DNA of 62,134 bases. Source: Clostridia bacterium. Lineage in GTDB: Bacteria > Bacillota > Clostridia > TANB77 > CAG-508. Positions 27,422 to 36,808 of the stretch are shown piece after piece. Under the pieces are notes generated by a model. It was given only the letters and a program-made list of their open reading frames with translations, searched no databases and was not told the DNA's origin. The position numbers and the translations under genes were made by a program. Every line of letters begins with the position of its first letter. The stretch's first letter is position 1. The stretch spans positions 1-62,134 of the forward strand of contig JAFRDD010000003.1 of the NCBI GenBank assembly GCA_017404025.1, written 5' to 3'.

Positions 27422-27463
27422 ATAAGTGATTTATTAAAAATACTGTTTTTAAAATCTTTGAAC

Positions 27464-28156
27464 CTATAACAAATTATTTAATACTGTTTGAATTATAATT
27501 CTAGAACCTGTTTTGGGTAAATAAGACATCTTTAAGTATTTTTTCAGTTTTTCTTCTTTGCATTCACAATACATTATGCTAGTTGCTCTTGTTATATTAC
27601 ATTTAATTGTATTTTCAGACTTGTTATATTTTTGAGCTAAAATACAATAAATTTTTTTCATAGAAATATCATTATAAGAATTTTGTTCTGAATACAAATA
27701 ATAAATACAGTCTATTAAATACTTAGTTCCATAATACGATGGGTTATATCCTATAAAAATTAATTCTTCATTTATCCTTTTTCTTATAATATTTTCGTGT
27801 TCATAATCAATATTATTTGTAATCATTTTCTTTACTAATTTTTCTAAAACTTGTGATATATCATTAATATTACAAAATATACATTGATTATTATAGGTAA
27901 TATTTGAATTGTCTGTTAATATAATTATATATTTTACATAAGTACTTAAATTAGAAAAGTCAATAATATTAAGAGCTTTAAAAGCACTAGATTCTATTAT
28001 AAGTATATCAATAGAACTGTTTGAAAACGTATTAAAAATATCATTTGGATTTTCTAATATTTTGTACAATCTAATGGATTGACTTAATGAATTAATTAGA
28101 TTATATAATTCAATATATTGGCTATTTTCTTTTTTCAATAAAACAACTTCTATCAT
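27464..28156 (-). CDS. Spo0A-like regulator with degenerate receiver
   Basis: 230 residues. The C-terminal half (IGYNPSYYGTKYLIDCIYYLY...KKIYCILAQKYNKSENTIKCNITRATSIMYCE) matches the Spo0A DNA-binding domain. The N-terminal half has receiver-like strand/helix order, but the acidic pair is absent (LLKKEN) and the phospho-Asp position is Glu (IIESS), so it should not be phosphorylated normally. It is a paralogue of the gene at 28571, transcribed divergently from it. Probably binds 0A-like operators constitutively; inference. Confidence 0.7.
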   Translation of the reverse strand: MIEVVLLKKENSQYIELYNLINSLSQSIRLYKILENPNDIFNTFSNSSIDILIIESSAFKALNIIDFSNLSTYVKYIIILTDNSNITYNNQCIFCNINDISQVLEKLVKKMITNNIDYEHENIIRKRINEELIFIGYNPSYYGTKYLIDCIYYLYSEQNSYNDISMKKIYCILAQKYNKSENTIKCNITRATSIMYCECKEEKLKKYLKMSYLPKTGSRIIIQTVLNNLL

Positions 28157-28354
28157 AACGACTCTCCTTATTTATATAATACTTTAATTAGGTAAATTAC
28201 ACCCTTAATATTACAAGAAATTAGTTTTTTGATATTATTTATATTTTGAACGTAATATATCTAAATAACAAACATATAAATCTAAAAATATATATCAATA
28301 GTATAATTTAGAAAATTAATATTCATATATTTATATGTTTTTTCTTTTTATACA

Positions 28355-28386
28355 TTCAAAGCAGGTATTTTATTACCTGCTTTGAA
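28355..28386. other. Perfect hairpin in the divergent intergenic region
   Basis: 13-bp perfect stem (TTCAAAGCAGGTA/TACCTGCTTTGAA) with a 6-nt loop between the two divergent Spo0A-like genes (28157-28570). It has no clean T-run, so it may be an operator or a terminator left from a lost gene. The rest of this 414-bp gap has no gene. Confidence 0.6.
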
Positions 28387-28570
28387 AAATTCTTTTTATT
28401 TCTAATTTTAGTCCCGTTAATCTTAAAATTATGCTACTAAAATTCAAATCTATTATTATGTTAAATATAAAATATCATAAAAAAAAATTTTTTTATAAAA
28501 AGATAAAAAAAGACAAAATTTGCACCCAAAACAACATTTTTTTCCATCTTATATTTAGGAGGATAAACTA

Positions 28571-29305
28571 ATGGTTAATATATTATTTGTGGAAGATAAT
28601 TTTCATTATTCAAAAAATCTAATAAATAAAGTTATGCAAGAAAATCCAGAGGTTCGATTATTTAGAATAATTACTAATGGAAAAGAAGCACTAAATATTT
28701 TAAAAGATGCTAGTTCTGAAATAGATATAGTTCTACTTGATTTAAAACTACCAGGAAATAGTGGGGTAGATATTATAAAAGATTTAGAAAAAAATAATTA
28801 TAAAAAATATAAAAATTCTATTATTGCTATATCTGGGGAATTTACACTTTTATCACAAGTTATGCAAAGTCCTTACCTATATACATATATTAATAAAATT
28901 GCAGGATTTGAACAAATAATTACGATAATAAATGAATTAATTGAAATTAAAAAAAGTTCTAAATTCTCAACAGAAGAAAAAATAAAAATTGAACTAAAAA
29001 AATTAAAATATAATTTTTCATATATTGGTACTCTCTATATATATGAGACTATATTAATTTTATGCAATCAATCTCCCAACAAGAAGATTAAACTTGAAAA
29101 ACAAGTATATCCTATTTTGGCTAATAAATACAATACAACTGTTAATAATATAAAAACTAATATTATTAATGCAACAAATGAAATGTATTACGATTGTAAT
29201 GTAGAAACTTTAAATAAATATTTGGGTATTTATTATGATGAAAAGCCAACTCCTAAAGAAGTTATTTCTACAATAATCTTAAGTATTCGAGATAATACTA
29301 TATAA
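28571..29305 (+). CDS. Spo0A-like response regulator
   Basis: 244 residues: an intact receiver (acidic VEDN at residues 7-10, phospho-Asp57 in LLDLKLPG, Lys in INKIAG) and a Spo0A-type C-terminal DNA-binding domain (YIGTLYIYETILILC...KQVYPILANKYNTTVNNIKTNIINATNEMYY, then PTPKEVISTII). Spo0A is the sporulation master regulator. This diverged ICE copy probably answers host phosphorelay or its own kinase and controls the secreted cargo genes. AGGAGG precedes the ATG by 7 nt. Confidence 0.8.
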   Translation: MVNILFVEDNFHYSKNLINKVMQENPEVRLFRIITNGKEALNILKDASSEIDIVLLDLKLPGNSGVDIIKDLEKNNYKKYKNSIIAISGEFTLLSQVMQSPYLYTYINKIAGFEQIITIINELIEIKKSSKFSTEEKIKIELKKLKYNFSYIGTLYIYETILILCNQSPNKKIKLEKQVYPILANKYNTTVNNIKTNIINATNEMYYDCNVETLNKYLGIYYDEKPTPKEVISTIILSIRDNTI

Positions 29306-29396
29306 AACACTTTTATTTATCTTTTTTTATCTTTTTTAAAATTTAAAAAAAGATTTGATAAAATATATATACATTTCCTAAATATGGGATTGTTTA

Positions 29397-29411
29397 AAGT
29401 AAAGGGATGAG
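29397..29411 (+). repeat. Inverted repeat, 5'-leader copy (secreted 185-aa gene)
   Basis: AAGTAAAGGGATGAG, exact reverse complement at 30037-30051. It ends 27 nt before the start codon. Confidence 0.8.
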
Positions 29412-29438
29412 TCAACGACTAATTAAGGAGGCCTTCTT

Positions 29439-29996
29439 ATGACTATTACGAAAAAGTTCGCAACGACTCTCGTTGCAATGGCAATGATTTTTTCCTTGTT
29501 AGTAGGAAATAACACGATTTTTGCTTCTGCAGAAATCGCAAATGACAACGCAAACACCACTATATCGTCTGCACTTTCTACAGATGATGCACAGGCATTA
29601 CGGAACAAGCTGGATGCTTCTATAGGCTTAGAACCCTCCAGAAACTACAGTACTGACTATTGGGGTTCTGTTACTTTCACTGGTAACAATACCGGCTCTT
29701 GGCACACCATAAATGGCAACTACATAAGGGTTTGTTGTGCCATAAAACCTGTTGATGGAATTCCGTATTCTATTTCGACATACTATAGGCTTGAACAGTA
29801 TCCCGGAACAACAGTGAACCAGTGGTATCGTTATCCCGGTGCTGATTGCTCTCCTGATGCAGATGGTTATTATTTCTATGTTTCAGAATGGTTTAACATA
29901 AACAGTTGTGATCATAGACTTTACTATAGTGCTGTTACAGCAGGAACCAGTGAAGCAAGAAAAGTGAACTGTCACGTTTGGATTGATTATCAGTAA
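29439..29996 (+). CDS. Secreted Cys-containing protein, unknown
   Basis: 185 residues. A signal peptide (about 1-32) ends at IFASAE; the mature part is aromatic- and Gly-rich with five Cys (VCCAI, ADCSP, NSCDH, VNCH), suggesting a disulfide-stabilised extracellular domain. The N-terminus resembles that of the secreted SH3 protein (MT-I-K-K). Codon use is less AT-rich than the neighbours, with an in-frame CGG at 29601-29603. I recognise no family; a secreted antagonist or adhesin are both possible. Confidence 0.7.
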   Translation: MTITKKFATTLVAMAMIFSLLVGNNTIFASAEIANDNANTTISSALSTDDAQALRNKLDASIGLEPSRNYSTDYWGSVTFTGNNTGSWHTINGNYIRVCCAIKPVDGIPYSISTYYRLEQYPGTTVNQWYRYPGADCSPDADGYYFYVSEWFNINSCDHRLYYSAVTAGTSEARKVNCHVWIDYQ

Positions 29997-30036
29997 ACTA
30001 TCACTGTTATTTTGATTATCAGTAAGTAAACATCAT

Positions 30037-30051
30037 CTCATCCCTTTACTT
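30037..30051 (+). repeat. Inverted repeat, 3'-UTR copy (secreted 185-aa gene)
   Basis: Exact 15-nt complement of 29397-29411, 40 nt after the stop and before the terminator. Just upstream GATTATCAGTAA is tandemly repeated (about 29985 and 30014). Confidence 0.8.
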
Positions 30052-30077
30052 AAGAAAACTGTTTAAATTTTCGACAC

Positions 30078-30112
30078 AGAGACTCAGTTTATACTGAGTC
30101 TCTATTCTTTTT
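30078..30112. terminator. Terminator between convergent genes
   Basis: AGAGACTCAGT/ACTGAGTCTCT, a perfect 11-bp stem with a 4-nt loop followed by a T-rich tail. It ends the secreted-protein gene; the anti-sigma gene on the other strand ends at 30112. Confidence 0.85.
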
Positions 30113-31279
30113 TATTCTTTTTTTAATTTAATAACAATCTGTTCATCTTTATTCGTAATTAAATATATTTCTATATTACTTGTATTATCATAAGAGGTCA
30201 AATCAAATGTTTGATAATATCTAAATTTTCCATCAGTTAATGTTTCATATCCATTAACACTAGAATTAGACATTTCATATATATTATTATTTTCATCTTT
30301 TATATAACAATCATGAAATAATAACATATCATTTAATCTTTGATAGTTTCTTTCTTTTAATTTGTTATAATCAATTTTTTCACTATCAGTTATTAGCTCT
30401 AATTGCATGTTAGTCATAGAGACGATAGCTTTTGTTACTTGGGTTTTTTCGTCATTTATTTCTACAACACTATATACATTAGAAACTCTTTTATCAGCCA
30501 TTTCACTTAAATCAGTATCTATTTCCCATTTACCAACATAATTTTTTAATCCTTCTGCTGTATTTAATAAAATTTTATCTAAACTTATTTTAAGATTATT
30601 AGATTTTGGAAAATTGGTAGAAGCTGTCTTATATGTAAAAATAATATTATCCTCGTTATCTTCTACTAGTTTTATCTTTTTTGAGCCATCTGCATATGCA
30701 ATATTTCTATAATTGGCTTCTATATTATTGGTTTTACAATAATCCAAATATTTTTCAGTATTTTCAAACTCAGCTACTATAATATTATTATTTTCATCGG
30801 TAATTATTAAATTAGGTATAGAAATATCTAATATCTTTTCTTCACTTGGTTTATGGTCTAATTTCATATTAAAAACAATTCCTAAATTATAATCATCCAT
30901 TATAATATAATCAACTTTCAATTCTGCATCAGTATATATTTCGGCATTAGTAAAAACTGATGAATTATTTGATTGAATATAATCCATATCTGTATTTTGT
31001 ACATATTCATTTTCTAGAGCTTTATTCACACCATTATTGTCGTCAAATAAATACATTATGAAACCTTTAATTTCATCTGCAAAAACAATACCTCCAGTTA
31101 TAGCACCAATACCTATAATTGTTATTATGACTTTTTTAATTGTTCCTATTATTCCAATATGTTTTTCATTATTATTAAAAGTTGTATTTATTTTTTCTGT
31201 AATTAAATTAGGCACACTATTATTAGTTTTAAAATAATCAAACATCATTAAATCTAATTCATCATAATTTTCATTCATT
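30112..31279 (-). CDS. DUF4179-like membrane protein, probable anti-sigma factor
   Basis: 388 residues from the ATG after AGGGGGGA. Cytoplasmic N-terminus (about 48 residues), one membrane helix (VIITIIGIGAITGGIVFADE) and a large extracytoplasmic domain. It overlaps the upstream ECF sigma gene by 9 bp. Topology and overlap indicate an anti-sigma factor of the DUF4179 type. It is the second sigma/anti-sigma pair in the cargo region. Confidence 0.7.
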
Positions 31280-31804
31280 ATATATCCCCCCTTCACTATA
31301 ATTTTTAATTTTCTCTTTTGCTCTTTTTAACTTACTCTTCACAGTATTTACATTCATATTTAATATTTCTGAAATTTCACTACAAGAATATCTATTATTA
31401 TAAAACAACGTTATAATAAGCCTTTCTTCATAATTAAGTTGATTAATTAATAACTCAAAATCTAATTTTGAATTAATCATATGTATAGATTCATCTTCAT
31501 TACCTAAAACTGTATTAATCTCAACTTTTTCATAAATATCATTTTGTTTTTTTCTTTTTTTATAAATCAAATTACATTCATTTATAAGAATCTTAATAAT
31601 CCAACTTTTAAATTTAGAATTATCTTTCAATTTTTTCAATTTTTTATAAGCAATTATCATCGTTTCCTGAATTGCATCACCTATATCGTCATCACTATTT
31701 AATCTTGTTTTAGCTATTCTATATAAGTCATTTTTTATAGAATGTATTAATTCTGTAAAAGCTTTAGAATCTCCTTTTTTAGATTTGGCAACTAGTTCTT
31801 CCAT
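31271..31804 (-). CDS. ECF-type RNA polymerase sigma factor
   Basis: 177 residues from the ATG after AAAGGAGGA. Region 2 (AFTELIHSIKNDLYRIAKTRLNSDDDIGDAIQETMIIAYKKL) and region 4 (LNYEERLIITLFYNNRYSCSEISEILNMNVNTVKSKLKRAKEKIK) are complete. Coupled to the anti-sigma gene downstream. Confidence 0.9.
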   Translation of the reverse strand: MEELVAKSKKGDSKAFTELIHSIKNDLYRIAKTRLNSDDDIGDAIQETMIIAYKKLKKLKDNSKFKSWIIKILINECNLIYKKRKKQNDIYEKVEINTVLGNEDESIHMINSKLDFELLINQLNYEERLIITLFYNNRYSCSEISEILNMNVNTVKSKLKRAKEKIKNYSEGGIYNE

Positions 31805-32029
31805 TCCCAATCCTCCTTTCATTAATTTTTCTACTTATAAGATGTTATATTTTAGTAATTCAGTTGCCTAATTTACTTTTTTTATTATAGCATAAAAAAA
31901 ATCACAAATTCTATTTATAAATTTATGATTTTTATTATCCAATTTATCATTAAATATGTACATCTAATTGTTATACTTTTAATATAATAAATATTTATTA
32001 CTCTTACTGTTTTTATTTTAATATTTTAA

Positions 32030-32488
32030 TTATTCTTTTATTTGTTTTTCCTTTAAGATTTTAATATATTTATTCTTTAGTTCTGTAAATTTTTTTAACA
32101 TTTGATTATCTAAAATTATATTCTTATCTTTATAAGATAATTTATTACAATAATAATTATTCTTATATGTTATATATTTGATAATTTCGTCTGGTGATAT
32201 TTTATGTACCATTAAGCAACAAAAATCATAAATGTTATTACTAAGTACTTCTAATTCAATTGAAGAAATATCAATATTTCTTTTAACTAAATCTAATTTA
32301 ATTTGATATATTATTTCTTTTCTTTGTCTTTTTGAAAAATACTTTTTATATATATATTTAAAATTTAAAGAAGCTTCTTTTTTTAAATACCTCGATACTA
32401 TATATTTTTCCATTTTATAAGTAATACTATTTATTTCTTGTAAATCTATATCTAAAGGTTCAATTGTTTGTTCTAATTCAAGACACAT
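32030..32488 (-). CDS. Charged helical protein, unknown
   Basis: 152 residues, Lys/Tyr/Ile-rich, predicted helical, without membrane segments. Good AAGGAG upstream of the ATG. No family recognised. The flanking gaps (31805-32029 and 32489-32767) contain no supported gene. Confidence 0.5.
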   Translation of the reverse strand: MCLELEQTIEPLDIDLQEINSITYKMEKYIVSRYLKKEASLNFKYIYKKYFSKRQRKEIIYQIKLDLVKRNIDISSIELEVLSNNIYDFCCLMVHKISPDEIIKYITYKNNYYCNKLSYKDKNIILDNQMLKKFTELKNKYIKILKEKQIKE

Positions 32489-32767
32489 TTTTATACTCCT
32501 TTCACTATTTAGCCTTTGTAATTATATTATTAAGTTTTCATAAAATTTTTATTTTTTTCTAATGAAAAACTATGCAACTAAATTCATATATTTTATTATC
32601 TTTTTAATAGGTAACATTTTTAAAAATTATTCTATATTTCCACACAAAAATCTCCTTGCATATTTAATTACATTTTTAACAAAAATAATATAAACGTAAG
32701 GCTCTGTTACATTATAACATAGAAATTATAATAAAATCAAATAAAATAAAGAATATGGGGGATTAAG

Positions 32768-33010
32768 TTGAAAAAGTATAATAATAAAGCAAATGTATTA
32801 GGAATGCTTCTTAAAGAACATAGAGAAAAATTAGGACTTTCTAAAGAAGAAGTTTGTAGGCAAGTACAATTGCACGGAGTATATATACATCGAGTTGAAT
32901 TGTATAGAATGGAATTGGGACAAAGTATTATAAAAGATTTTGAACTAATTGCATTGTGCGAAGTTTTAAAAATAGATTATAATACTGAAGTTAAAAAGTT
33001 AATAGATTAG
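32768..33010 (+). CDS. Cro/CI-type helix-turn-helix protein
   Basis: 80 residues from a TTG after GGGGGATT. The HTH (LGMLLKEHREKLGLSKEEVCRQVQLHGVYIHRVELYRMELGQS) fits the XRE family although the second helix has a one- to two-residue insertion. It lies at the boundary of cargo and leading-region module and is transcribed towards the latter's end; a regulator. Confidence 0.7.
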   Translation: MKKYNNKANVLGMLLKEHREKLGLSKEEVCRQVQLHGVYIHRVELYRMELGQSIIKDFELIALCEVLKIDYNTEVKKLID

Positions 33011-33038
33011 AAATAGCAGAACTATGCTATTTTTTTAT
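33011..33038 (+). terminator. Terminator of the HTH gene
   Basis: AAATAGCA/TGCTATTT stem, 6-nt loop, T-run, directly after the stop. Confidence 0.8.
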
Positions 33039-33045
33039 TTATCAT

Positions 33046-33081
33046 AAAAAAAGACCTACTCTAAGCATAAGAGTAAGTCTT
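33046..33081 (-). terminator. Terminator of the minus-strand leading-region module
   Basis: On the minus strand AGACTTACTCT pairs with AGAGTAGGTCT (one G-U pair) and is followed by T7. It lies just after the primase-like gene and closes the 10-kb minus-strand gene series. Confidence 0.85.
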
Positions 33082-33085
33082 AAAT

Positions 33086-34159
33086 CTAAGCTACTTTATT
33101 TAATGTATAATTAACACTAAATTTTTCTTCAAAAATATCTTTAAATTCATCAATATATTTTATATCAATATTATAGTTAAGTGGTATTAAATTCCTAAAT
33201 ATACGATTTATAATATAATCTAAATTTTCATTTGCTTGTTTTAATCTTATAACAAAAGTAATATTCTTTATATTTGTTTTCTCAAGCTCTCTTAATATAA
33301 TATAAGAATTAGAAATATTTTGAAATGTAATTAAAGGTGTATCAAAATTTTCTCTAATTAAATTACCTAAAATAAAATTATCTGTTATTATAACCGAATT
33401 TGAATCTTCTTCTAGTTTACTTGTCATAAGAAAACTTTTTGCCTTTGTTCCATTTATTTTATTGTTACTAGAAAACCATATATCTTGATTATTATTAAAT
33501 GGTTTGTCTAAATGAATTGATAATCCCTGAATTAGGCCGTTTTTATCAAATACTGGAACAAAAAATCCTTCAAAACTATTAAAACACCATTTAAAATCAG
33601 CCTCTTGGAAAAATCCTGGAATCCCACAAAGATTATATTTTCTAGATAATGTTTTACAAATTAGTCTTCTTTTTATATAGTTTTTTGGTATTGACCTATA
33701 TAATCCATATTCTATTGAAGATTCGTGAAATCCTAAATTTCTTAAGTACTGTTTATGTCTTATTTCTAATTTTAACATACCTAAAAATGCTCTATAAATT
33801 GCATCTCTTATTTCAATATCTTCTATTGTATTAGTAGGTGTTATTTCTAAATTTGTCTTATCCATTGAATAACACTCTCTTTCTAGGAGTTCTTTTAAAG
33901 CTTGACCATTACTTATTTCTTTAACTTTAGCATATAAACCTGTAGAATAACCACCTGCACCACATCTACTACAACAATATTTATTATTTTGCAAATTTAA
34001 ACTTAATGTTGGTGTTTTACTTAATTTATTATACCCGCAAAAAGGACATATTGCTTCGTATTCATTTCCTCTTTGTTTAACTATTTCTATACATAAATGA
34101 TATGCTACATTTAATATATTTGTATGTTCTTGTACTGCCTCAAAATCTAAAACATTCAT
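33086..34159 (-). CDS. CHC2 zinc-finger primase-like protein
   Basis: 357 residues. The N-terminus has a DnaG-type zinc ribbon: Cys38/Cys41 (CPFC) and Cys63/Cys66 (CSRCGAGG). The middle resembles the primase RNA polymerase core (GLIQGLSIHLDKP), and VIITDNFILGNLIREN looks like a degenerate Toprim. It probably primes DNA synthesis on the transferred single strand or on the ICE. It ends in -KVA. Confidence 0.7.
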   Translation of the reverse strand: MNVLDFEAVQEHTNILNVAYHLCIEIVKQRGNEYEAICPFCGYNKLSKTPTLSLNLQNNKYCCSRCGAGGYSTGLYAKVKEISNGQALKELLERECYSMDKTNLEITPTNTIEDIEIRDAIYRAFLGMLKLEIRHKQYLRNLGFHESSIEYGLYRSIPKNYIKRRLICKTLSRKYNLCGIPGFFQEADFKWCFNSFEGFFVPVFDKNGLIQGLSIHLDKPFNNNQDIWFSSNNKINGTKAKSFLMTSKLEEDSNSVIITDNFILGNLIRENFDTPLITFQNISNSYIILRELEKTNIKNITFVIRLKQANENLDYIINRIFRNLIPLNYNIDIKYIDEFKDIFEEKFSVNYTLNKVA

Positions 34160-34174
34160 AATTTACAATCCTTT

Positions 34175-34342
34175 CTATTTTCTATTCCAATAGTATATAA
34201 TCTCATTATTACACTTTACTGTAAATGTTCTTCTATCTACATACTTTTTATTAAGCTTTTTTAATTCTTCTACAAACTCTACTAGATCCTCCCAATAACG
34301 ACAATTAAGTAGCGCTTTTTGTTCTTTATATAAAGTAAACAT
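34175..34342 (-). CDS. Small protein, unknown
   Basis: 55 residues (MFTLYKEQKALLNCRYWEDL...) from an ATG preceded by AAAGGAAG. It fits neatly between the primase-like and ArdC-like genes with the same strand and spacing. Charged, probably helical. No family recognised. Confidence 0.55.
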   Translation of the reverse strand: MFTLYKEQKALLNCRYWEDLVEFVEELKKLNKKYVDRRTFTVKCNNEIIYYWNRK

Positions 34343-34357
34343 TATAATTCTTCCTTT

Positions 34358-35221
34358 CTATGCTGCAAGTTCTATTTCTTGCACTTCAAAATTTTCTATT
34401 TTTTGAATAAAATCATCAGCACTTTTTTGTATCTTATTACCTAAATCTATAACGTTTTGTGTGTCTCCATGAACCCATTTAAGTACATAATTAAAACTAT
34501 AGCCTGAAGTATCTAAATAAAAATGATCAGCCACAATGAAAGTTACTGATTCAACAAATGCTTCAGATAAATCTCTATCTTTTGAATAATCAAAATCATC
34601 ATACATACAATGTGTTAATTCATGAATTAAAGTTTTAACTTTATGATTTATTGATAAATCTTGTTTTATAGCTATTTCTTTTCTAGATTTACTATAATAA
34701 CCGTTTACACCAAGTTCCAAATTTTCTTCAATTACTGAAACAGGACTAAATTGTTTTAACTTTTCGTATAGTTCCTCTTTGTCATTTCCTTCTAGCTTTT
34801 GACAAGTCAAAGGAATTTCATCACCTTCAGTTTGAGATATATCGTAAACATATGTATATCTATATGCATTATATTGTACGATTTTTTCTTTTTCTACTTC
34901 TTCCCCATTCTCTATTACTTTTACCTTTGTTTTGTAATTTCTAGGTATCGGTGCAAGAATAAAAATTTTTTGAGCATCCTTCCTAACATTTCTATTTAAT
35001 TTAAGCCATTTACCTTTTCCTGCAACATGTGTTGCTTCTGGAAATTGTGAAAATATAAGTATTAAATTATTAAAACTATATTTATTTTTTAATGCCTTTT
35101 GAAATTTTAAAAATTGTTCGTATTTTCCATCATCTACAATTTTTTGCAAGTTATTTACTATTTTTTCAAACACTTTTTTAGTTTGATCTTTTCTACTAAT
35201 ATTATTTGATTTCCTTTGCAT
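34358..35221 (-). CDS. ArdC-like antirestriction protein
   Basis: 287 residues. The N-terminal domain (VFEKIVNNLQKIVDDGKYEQFLKFQKAL...ATHVAGKGKWLKLNR) matches the ArdC single-strand DNA-binding domain. The C-terminal domain has a metallopeptidase site HELTH (His200, Glu201, His204) and a downstream Glu in SEAFVES. ArdC proteins shield incoming DNA from restriction during conjugation, which fits the leading-region setting. It ends in -ELAA. Confidence 0.75.
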   Translation of the reverse strand: MQRKSNNISRKDQTKKVFEKIVNNLQKIVDDGKYEQFLKFQKALKNKYSFNNLILIFSQFPEATHVAGKGKWLKLNRNVRKDAQKIFILAPIPRNYKTKVKVIENGEEVEKEKIVQYNAYRYTYVYDISQTEGDEIPLTCQKLEGNDKEELYEKLKQFSPVSVIEENLELGVNGYYSKSRKEIAIKQDLSINHKVKTLIHELTHCMYDDFDYSKDRDLSEAFVESVTFIVADHFYLDTSGYSFNYVLKWVHGDTQNVIDLGNKIQKSADDFIQKIENFEVQEIELAA

Positions 35222-35236
35222 AATCTATCATCCTTC

Positions 35237-36808
35237 CTATGCAACCATTTTATTTAGGTCGTATTTTACGATTTTTATTTCTTTTTTAGTTTGATATTTT
35301 AATTTTTTATCAATAAATTCTCTAAATCCTAGCCAATTATCAATAAAATTCAATTGTTCCTTTGTAAATTTTCTAGAGTGATGAGGTAGTTCTTTTTGAA
35401 TTATCTTATTTTCCTTAAATTCAAGCGTTATTAATGATTTTGTAATATCTTTTTTCATTCTAATAAAATAAATTTCTGTTTCTTTTTTTATATAAGGATT
35501 TAAATACATATAACCCACACAGTTACCTTGTTGTTTTCCTTCATCTTTCATACTATCAATACTTGTAGCTGGAAATATAATATATTTGTCATTTTCATAT
35601 GTGTATTTAGATAATTCATAATATCTTAAATAAGCTGCAAATTGTGTATTCATATCTTCAGTAATTTTTATTTTTGTTTGCAATTTATCATGCCTAGAAA
35701 ATAAATTACGTGGAAATAAATCCTTTTTAGATTTATAATTCAAAGCTAACTTATTTGCCATCTCTAAATAATCTTTATAGATATACAAATTATTTAATCC
35801 TTTAGGATAACTTTTTAATTTTTTTAATGGTATATATTTTTGAATTTCTTTTAAGGATTTATATGTATCTACGCTTATGTAACCATTAAACTTTTTAAAT
35901 TCCTCTAATATATCATTTTTTATTAAAAATTTAAGATAATTAAGATTATCATATCTATATTTATTTAGTAGTTCCTTGTCGTCTTTTTGAAATAGCTGCA
36001 ATAATCTAAGTTCTCTAAAATGAATATCATTATCTTGCATAAATTTTAAGAAACTTTTAGGAACTCCAAACCTTTTATAAAAACTACCTTTTTTATTTAA
36101 ATACTTTGAATAAAAACATAAATTATATAATTTCATATTCCAAAGCATCTCAAAACTTTCATATGCTGCAAGTTCCAAAACATCTAAAAAATTATACCTA
36201 TAATAAGAAAATCTATCTAAAAATTCGTTTATAGGAGCATACTCCATATTGGTACCTTTTAAAAGACGTTTTTTATTATATGGATAAGTAGGAAATTCTG
36301 TTAAACTATGATGACCTTGATATTTGTACCAACTTAATTTTTTATAACCATGGTAAACTCTAAAACCTCCAAACATTCCAATATATACATTATTGCCTAA
36401 GAATTTTCCAATGCCAGGCAATATTCTTGCATATTCAATGTAATGTGTTTTAATATTTTTATTACCTTCATAAAAATAAGAATATATTTCAAATACTCTT
36501 ATAACAATTTGCTTATTCATTCTTTGAACCAATAAAACAGACTTTTCAAACGATTTTCTGTAATAATTCATTCCAGATACTTCTGATTTTTGTTTACAAT
36601 TAGGACAAGGAATATAATCTTTAACTTTTATAGTTCTATTTATAAAAGTATTCTTACAATTAGTACAGTATAAATTCTTCATTTCTCTATCCTTTATTAT
36701 TATATGATGGGATTTTGTCTGTTTGTTTATAAACTCGTCCCAGTGCTTTGGCAGTTTGCATCTTTTATCAATTCTTTCCATTAAAATATCAATTTCTTCT
36801 TGTTTCAT
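35237..36808 (-). CDS. PcfJ-like protein
   Basis: 523 residues. A zinc-ribbon-like pair (CTNCKNTF and CPNCKQK) lies near residues 49-81. The C-terminal part (GKQQGNCVGYMYLNPYIKKETEIYFIRMKKD...) is the PcfJ signature. PcfJ proteins accompany PcfK in the conjugative plasmid pCF10 and many ICEs; molecular role unknown. Directly follows the PcfK-like gene. Ends in -MVA. Confidence 0.8.
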   Translation of the reverse strand: MKQEEIDILMERIDKRCKLPKHWDEFINKQTKSHHIIIKDREMKNLYCTNCKNTFINRTIKVKDYIPCPNCKQKSEVSGMNYYRKSFEKSVLLVQRMNKQIVIRVFEIYSYFYEGNKNIKTHYIEYARILPGIGKFLGNNVYIGMFGGFRVYHGYKKLSWYKYQGHHSLTEFPTYPYNKKRLLKGTNMEYAPINEFLDRFSYYRYNFLDVLELAAYESFEMLWNMKLYNLCFYSKYLNKKGSFYKRFGVPKSFLKFMQDNDIHFRELRLLQLFQKDDKELLNKYRYDNLNYLKFLIKNDILEEFKKFNGYISVDTYKSLKEIQKYIPLKKLKSYPKGLNNLYIYKDYLEMANKLALNYKSKKDLFPRNLFSRHDKLQTKIKITEDMNTQFAAYLRYYELSKYTYENDKYIIFPATSIDSMKDEGKQQGNCVGYMYLNPYIKKETEIYFIRMKKDITKSLITLEFKENKIIQKELPHHSRKFTKEQLNFIDNWLGFREFIDKKLKYQTKKEIKIVKYDLNKMVA

